Under the pieces are notes generated by a model. It was not told where the DNA came from and did no database searches. It worked only from the letters and a program-made list of their open reading frames with translations. Positions 60,960 through 64,000 of a DNA stretch of 64,000 bases are shown here, in pieces. The stretch spans positions 3,410,001 to 3,474,000 of the forward strand of contig NZ_CP109430.1 in the NCBI RefSeq assembly GCF_036250735.1, read 5' to 3'. This DNA comes from Streptosporangium sp. NBC_01495. GTDB lineage: Bacteria > Actinomycetota > Actinomycetes > Streptosporangiales > Streptosporangiaceae. Made by a program: the position numbers and the translations under genes. Positions within the stretch are counted from its first letter, which is position 1. Every line of letters starts with the position of its first letter.

Positions 60960-62459
60960 TTACGGTGACTTGTACCCCAGTTTGTAGGAACTGGAGCCGT
61001 TTGAGGAGACCACCTGGAAGCGGTAGAAACCGGCTGGGCCGATGTAGTCGATCCTCTCGTCCGGATTCGGGCCCTCGGAGGTCATGACGGTGGTCCAGGT
61101 TCGGTTCTCCCACCTTTGGAGGTGGAGGTCGAAGTCGACGCCGTCGTCGGCGTCCAGGCAGCCGATGTGAGAGCCGGCGACGGTCGTTCGGTAGTAGCGG
61201 CCGTTCGGCTGGTAGGCCTTCTGACCGGCGGCGAGGGTGCCGATGACCTGCTTCGGCTGGGCGGCGCAGACGCCGGGCTCCGGCGGGATGGCGCCGTTGT
61301 CGGTCACCAGGGTCAGATCATAGGTGGTGAGGATCTCGCCGATCGGCTGGAAGTAGGTGACACCGCCGGCGTCGCAGTCGCCCGAACCGCCGGAGGTGAC
61401 GCCCTGCGCCTGGTCCACGGCGATGAAGGACCCGCCCGAGTCGCCCGGTTCGGCGCAGACGCTGGTACGCGTCAGTTCGAAGACCGTGCCCCGGGCATAG
61501 GTGACGCTGGCGTTGCGCTGCCGGATGACGCCGCAGTGCCAGTCGGTGGTGGAGCCGGACCGGCAGACCGAGGCACCCTCGATGGCCTCCCTGGAGCCCG
61601 CGACACTCACGGTTCCGCCACTGGCGTTGTTCACCACCGGCTTGAGCGTCCAGTCCGCGCTCACCGCGACCCAGGAGTAGTCGTTGAGCGGAAAGCTCGC
61701 CCCCTGGAAAACGCCCTGATCGGCCCGGTTGGCGCCGGTCGTGGCGTCACCCGCCTTTCCGCAGTGACCGGCACTGACAAAACCCTGCTGAGTCCCGCTG
61801 GTCACTGAGAAACCGACCGAACAACGACTCGTGGGACCGACGTAGTAGGCGTCACCACCTCGTATGTCGCCGAGGAGCCGAGGTCGCTCGGCGGACTCCA
61901 CCGCGCGCACGGCGCTGGCGTCTAAATCCGAGGCCTGGATGAGATCCTCGGTCTGCAGGGGAACGGGTGTGAGGACGACGACCCTGTTGTTCCTGACGTC
62001 GATGAAGCGCACGTTCCCCCCGTGCACATGGTTGGGCAGCTTGATGTCGGTACGGTTCATGATCGTGTCGAGCTCGGAGAACGACCGCTTGACGAGCTCG
62101 CCCTGGGCGCCCGCGGCGATGATCTGAGGAATGTCGGAGGGGTCGGTGGTGGCCACCACCAGGGTCTGCGCGACGGTTCCGGTGAACCAGGAGCCGCCGA
62201 AATCCCCGCCGAGCTGGCTGCGGAGTCTCGCCTCGATCGGTGCCAGGCGGGCCTCGTTGAGCAGGCGGATCTGGGCCTGCTCGCTGGTGAGTTGGAGGTC
62301 GCGCTGGAGTGCGGAGAGCATGTCGGGCGGCGGTTTCCAGCCGGACGGAGCGGCTTGGGGGATCTGCACCTGCGGCTTGGCGGCGACCGTGGTGGCTGTC
62401 AGGGTGATGGCGGTGACCGCCAGGATGCATCCCGTGGTAACGGCACGTCTGTAGGACAT
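60960..62459 (-). CDS. Secreted S1-family (streptogrisin-type) serine protease with prodomain and C-terminal domain
   Basis: About 499 residues from ATG 62459, with AGGAGA 8 bases upstream. Signal peptide about 1-27 (TTVAA), then an alpha-lytic-type prodomain (about 40-180). The catalytic domain has His in SAGHCG (near 229), Asp in NDYSWVAV (near 258), and Ser in EPGDSGGS (near 340). Cys pairs match streptogrisins (CSVGF...GHC, CRSGS...HCG). A C-terminal pre-peptidase-like beta domain (about 410-499, RYYRTTVAGSHIGCLDA, YRFQVVSSNG) follows. It is an exported, self-processing protease, paralogous to the next gene. Confidence 0.92.
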   Translation of the reverse strand: MSYRRAVTTGCILAVTAITLTATTVAAKPQVQIPQAAPSGWKPPPDMLSALQRDLQLTSEQAQIRLLNEARLAPIEARLRSQLGGDFGGSWFTGTVAQTLVVATTDPSDIPQIIAAGAQGELVKRSFSELDTIMNRTDIKLPNHVHGGNVRFIDVRNNRVVVLTPVPLQTEDLIQASDLDASAVRAVESAERPRLLGDIRGGDAYYVGPTSRCSVGFSVTSGTQQGFVSAGHCGKAGDATTGANRADQGVFQGASFPLNDYSWVAVSADWTLKPVVNNASGGTVSVAGSREAIEGASVCRSGSTTDWHCGVIRQRNASVTYARGTVFELTRTSVCAEPGDSGGSFIAVDQAQGVTSGGSGDCDAGGVTYFQPIGEILTTYDLTLVTDNGAIPPEPGVCAAQPKQVIGTLAAGQKAYQPNGRYYRTTVAGSHIGCLDADDGVDFDLHLQRWENRTWTTVMTSEGPNPDERIDYIGPAGFYRFQVVSSNGSSSYKLGYKSP

Positions 62460-62822
62460 GGATCTTTCTCCTCGACCTCGGCTTCCCAGGCGTGAGGGGA
62501 GGACGCCACGCATCACAGGTTGATCATGCGATGTGGGTAACGCCACCACCTTAATTCAGCGGTTGCCGTTCAAGGCCGCGAAAACCACACGCCGCGCGGT
62601 AGGGATTTCGAGACGGATCCGTGTCCCGGCGGCGGGACCCCTGGCGGGTGAGACGACATCCGGACCTTCGGCGGACATGACGATCTCGGGGGGATCCGGG
62701 GTCGGTGGAGGTTCCCGATCCGTGGCTTCGCCGCCTTCGTCGCGGCCCACCCGGCCGGGTGGTTCGGACGGGTCTCGGTGACCGTGCGTACCGCACGCCC
62801 ACGAAGCTCGGGAGGGCGAGGG
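62460..62822. other. Intergenic region between two protease paralogues
   Basis: 363 bp between two leftward protease genes. Its right end (62600-62760) is GC-rich without palindromes of note; the part nearest the first protease start (62500-62560) is AT-richer (CACCACCTTAATTCAGCG) and is the likely promoter. Short open frames here lack ribosome sites and codon bias. Confidence 0.45.
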
Positions 62823-64000
62823 TCAAGGGGGCGAGCCGCCACCGGACCCGGACTGCTTCACCTCCGTGTAGCCCAGGGTGTAGGGGCCGGTCCCGCTGAA
62901 AGCGAGCACCAGGTAACGGTAGTCGCCGGGTGTGCCCTTGTATCTGAGCTCTTCGAAGGGGTTGGAGCTTTCGGCGGAGGCGACGGTGACCCAGTCGGAA
63001 CCGCTCTGCTTTTGCAGGTAGAGGTCGAAGTCACTGCCGGGGTTGCTTTCCAGGCAGCCGTAGTGGTCGGCGTTGACGGCCGTATGGTAGTACCGGTTGC
63101 GGGGCTGGTAGGCGAACTGGGGGCTTTTCAGCGTGCCGTTGATGATGGTGCGGTAAGCCTGGCAGGTGCCCGCGGTCGCGATGGGTTCCACGTCATTGAC
63201 CATCAGGGTCAGGTCGTAGGCGGACAGGATCTCGCGGATCGGCTGGATGTAGGTGAATCCGGCCAGGGCGCAGTCACCGGAACCTCCGGAGATGACTCCC
63301 TGGGCCTGGTTGATGGAGATGAGGGAGCCGCCGGAGTTGCCGGGGATGCCGCAGGCGCTGGTGCGGATCAGATGCTTGACGACGCCCTGGGGGTAGGTGA
63401 TGTCGGCGTCGTGCTGCTGGATGGTGCCACAGCGCCAGTTGATGACGGCGCCGGATCCGGACAGGCAGGCCGAAGCGCCTGGGATGGCCTTTTTGGCTCC
63501 GTAGACGTGCACGGTGCTGCCGGTGTTGTTGCCCACCAGTGGCCGGGGGTTCCAGTCGTCGTTGACCTTGACCCAGGAGAAGTCCTGGCCGGGGAAGGTC
63601 GAGGCTTGGACGGTGCCCTGGGGGCGTCGGTTGTAGCCGACGGTGGCGCTGCCGGGTGTGCCGCAGTGCCCGGCGCTGATGAATCCTTTCTGGGTGTCTT
63701 TGGTCACTGAGAATCCGACCGAGCAGCGGGTCGTGGCGCCGACGTAGTAGGCCTGGCCGCCCACCAGGTCGGTCTCCGTGGGGGCTTTCCGGTGGGCGCG
63801 CAGCAGCCGGGGGCGCTCGGTCGAGGCGATCACCTGCACCGCGTCCGGGTCGACCTTGGCGGTCTTGACGGCCTCCTGAGCCGCCTTGGGATTCTCCGTC
63901 AGGATGACGACCTTGTTGACCCGCACGCCGACGTAGCGCACGCTGCTCAGTTTCGCCAAGATGGGTAGGTTCTGGCCGAGTTTCTCCTTCACCTCCTTCA
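62823..64000 (-). CDS. S1-family protease paralogue with GNSGG active-site variant, partial
   Basis: The coding frame runs past the right edge of the window, so the signal peptide and most of the prodomain are missing. Visible: the end of the prodomain (VRVNKVVILTENPKAAQEAV), then CSVGFSV...KGFISAGHCG (His), GQDFSWVKV (Asp), and SACGIPGNSGGSLI where Ser is kept but the usual Asp of GDSGG is Asn. The C-terminal beta domain (RYYHTAVNADHYGCLES) parallels that of the neighbour. The Asp-to-Asn change removes the residue that pairs with the mature N-terminus in chymotrypsin-like enzymes. It ends with a Gly/Ser/Pro tail. Confidence 0.9.
   Translation of the reverse strand, partial: KEVKEKLGQNLPILAKLSSVRYVGVRVNKVVILTENPKAAQEAVKTAKVDPDAVQVIASTERPRLLRAHRKAPTETDLVGGQAYYVGATTRCSVGFSVTKDTQKGFISAGHCGTPGSATVGYNRRPQGTVQASTFPGQDFSWVKVNDDWNPRPLVGNNTGSTVHVYGAKKAIPGASACLSGSGAVINWRCGTIQQHDADITYPQGVVKHLIRTSACGIPGNSGGSLISINQAQGVISGGSGDCALAGFTYIQPIREILSAYDLTLMVNDVEPIATAGTCQAYRTIINGTLKSPQFAYQPRNRYYHTAVNADHYGCLESNPGSDFDLYLQKQSGSDWVTVASAESSNPFEELRYKGTPGDYRYLVLAFSGTGPYTLGYTEVKQSGSGGGSPP

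Overview
The window is very GC-rich DNA with strong G/C bias at third codon positions, frequent ATGA/GTGA stop-start overlaps, and actinobacterial families (MsiK-like sugar ATPase, PucR, ROK and LacI regulators, streptogrisin-type proteases, TIGR03118). It is best read as a chromosomal segment of a filamentous actinomycete, possibly Streptosporangiales; the genus is an inference. No rRNA, tRNA, CRISPR array, insertion sequence or phage gene was seen.

Layout. 1-4.6 kb: end of a membrane transporter, an O-methyltransferase, a secreted beta-helix protein, an ACT-domain protein and a lipoprotein. 4.6-7.3 kb: a sugar-ABC ATPase divergent from a LacI regulator. 7.4-11.4 kb: a fused indolepyruvate ferredoxin oxidoreductase divergent from an Lrp/AsnC regulator. 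11.4-16.1 kb: a TetR remnant, a PucR regulator, and a coupled operon of nucleobase-type deaminase, Fe(II)/2OG-type oxygenase and NCS1 permease. 16.3-21.5 kb: a five-gene Opp/Dpp ABC importer operon. 21.6-25.6 kb: an inositol-monophosphatase-family protein of atypical codon use, a DUF2000 protein divergent from an AsnC regulator, and an ECF-like sigma factor with a membrane partner. 25.6-31.9 kb: two overlapping membrane genes (one with TPRs), a small cupin, a P-loop protein, a 700-bp non-coding stretch and a secreted TIGR03118 protein.

32.2-38.7 kb is a complete Entner-Doudoroff block read leftward (zwf, edd, glk, eda), divergent from a ROK regulator: glucose to glucose-6-phosphate to 6-phosphogluconate to KDPG to pyruvate plus glyceraldehyde-3-phosphate. 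The lactonase (pgl) is not in the window.

39.1-53.0 kb is the most unusual part. Two divergent operons diverge from back-to-back promoters near 47.05-47.12 kb. Leftward: radical SAM/SPASM enzyme, an alpha/beta-hydrolase fused to a DegT-type aminotransferase, a LuxC-like acyl reductase, a LuxE/PaaK-like adenylating enzyme, a PhyH dioxygenase and an MFS exporter. Rightward: GT-A glycosyltransferase, an N,N-dimethylformamidase-like protein with lectin-like repeats, an MDR dehydrogenase, a Gfo/Idh/MocA oxidoreductase and a DUF1349 protein. It looks like an undescribed biosynthetic locus whose leftward arm could convert a carboxylate to an aldehyde and then an amine; that chemistry is inference.

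53.1-64 kb: a LysR/MFS divergent pair, an NmrA-like oxidoreductase preceded by a decayed Rossmann fragment, a small membrane protein, a ROK regulator with a secreted GH99-like glycosidase behind a palindromic operator, and two paralogous secreted S1 proteases, the second cut by the window end.
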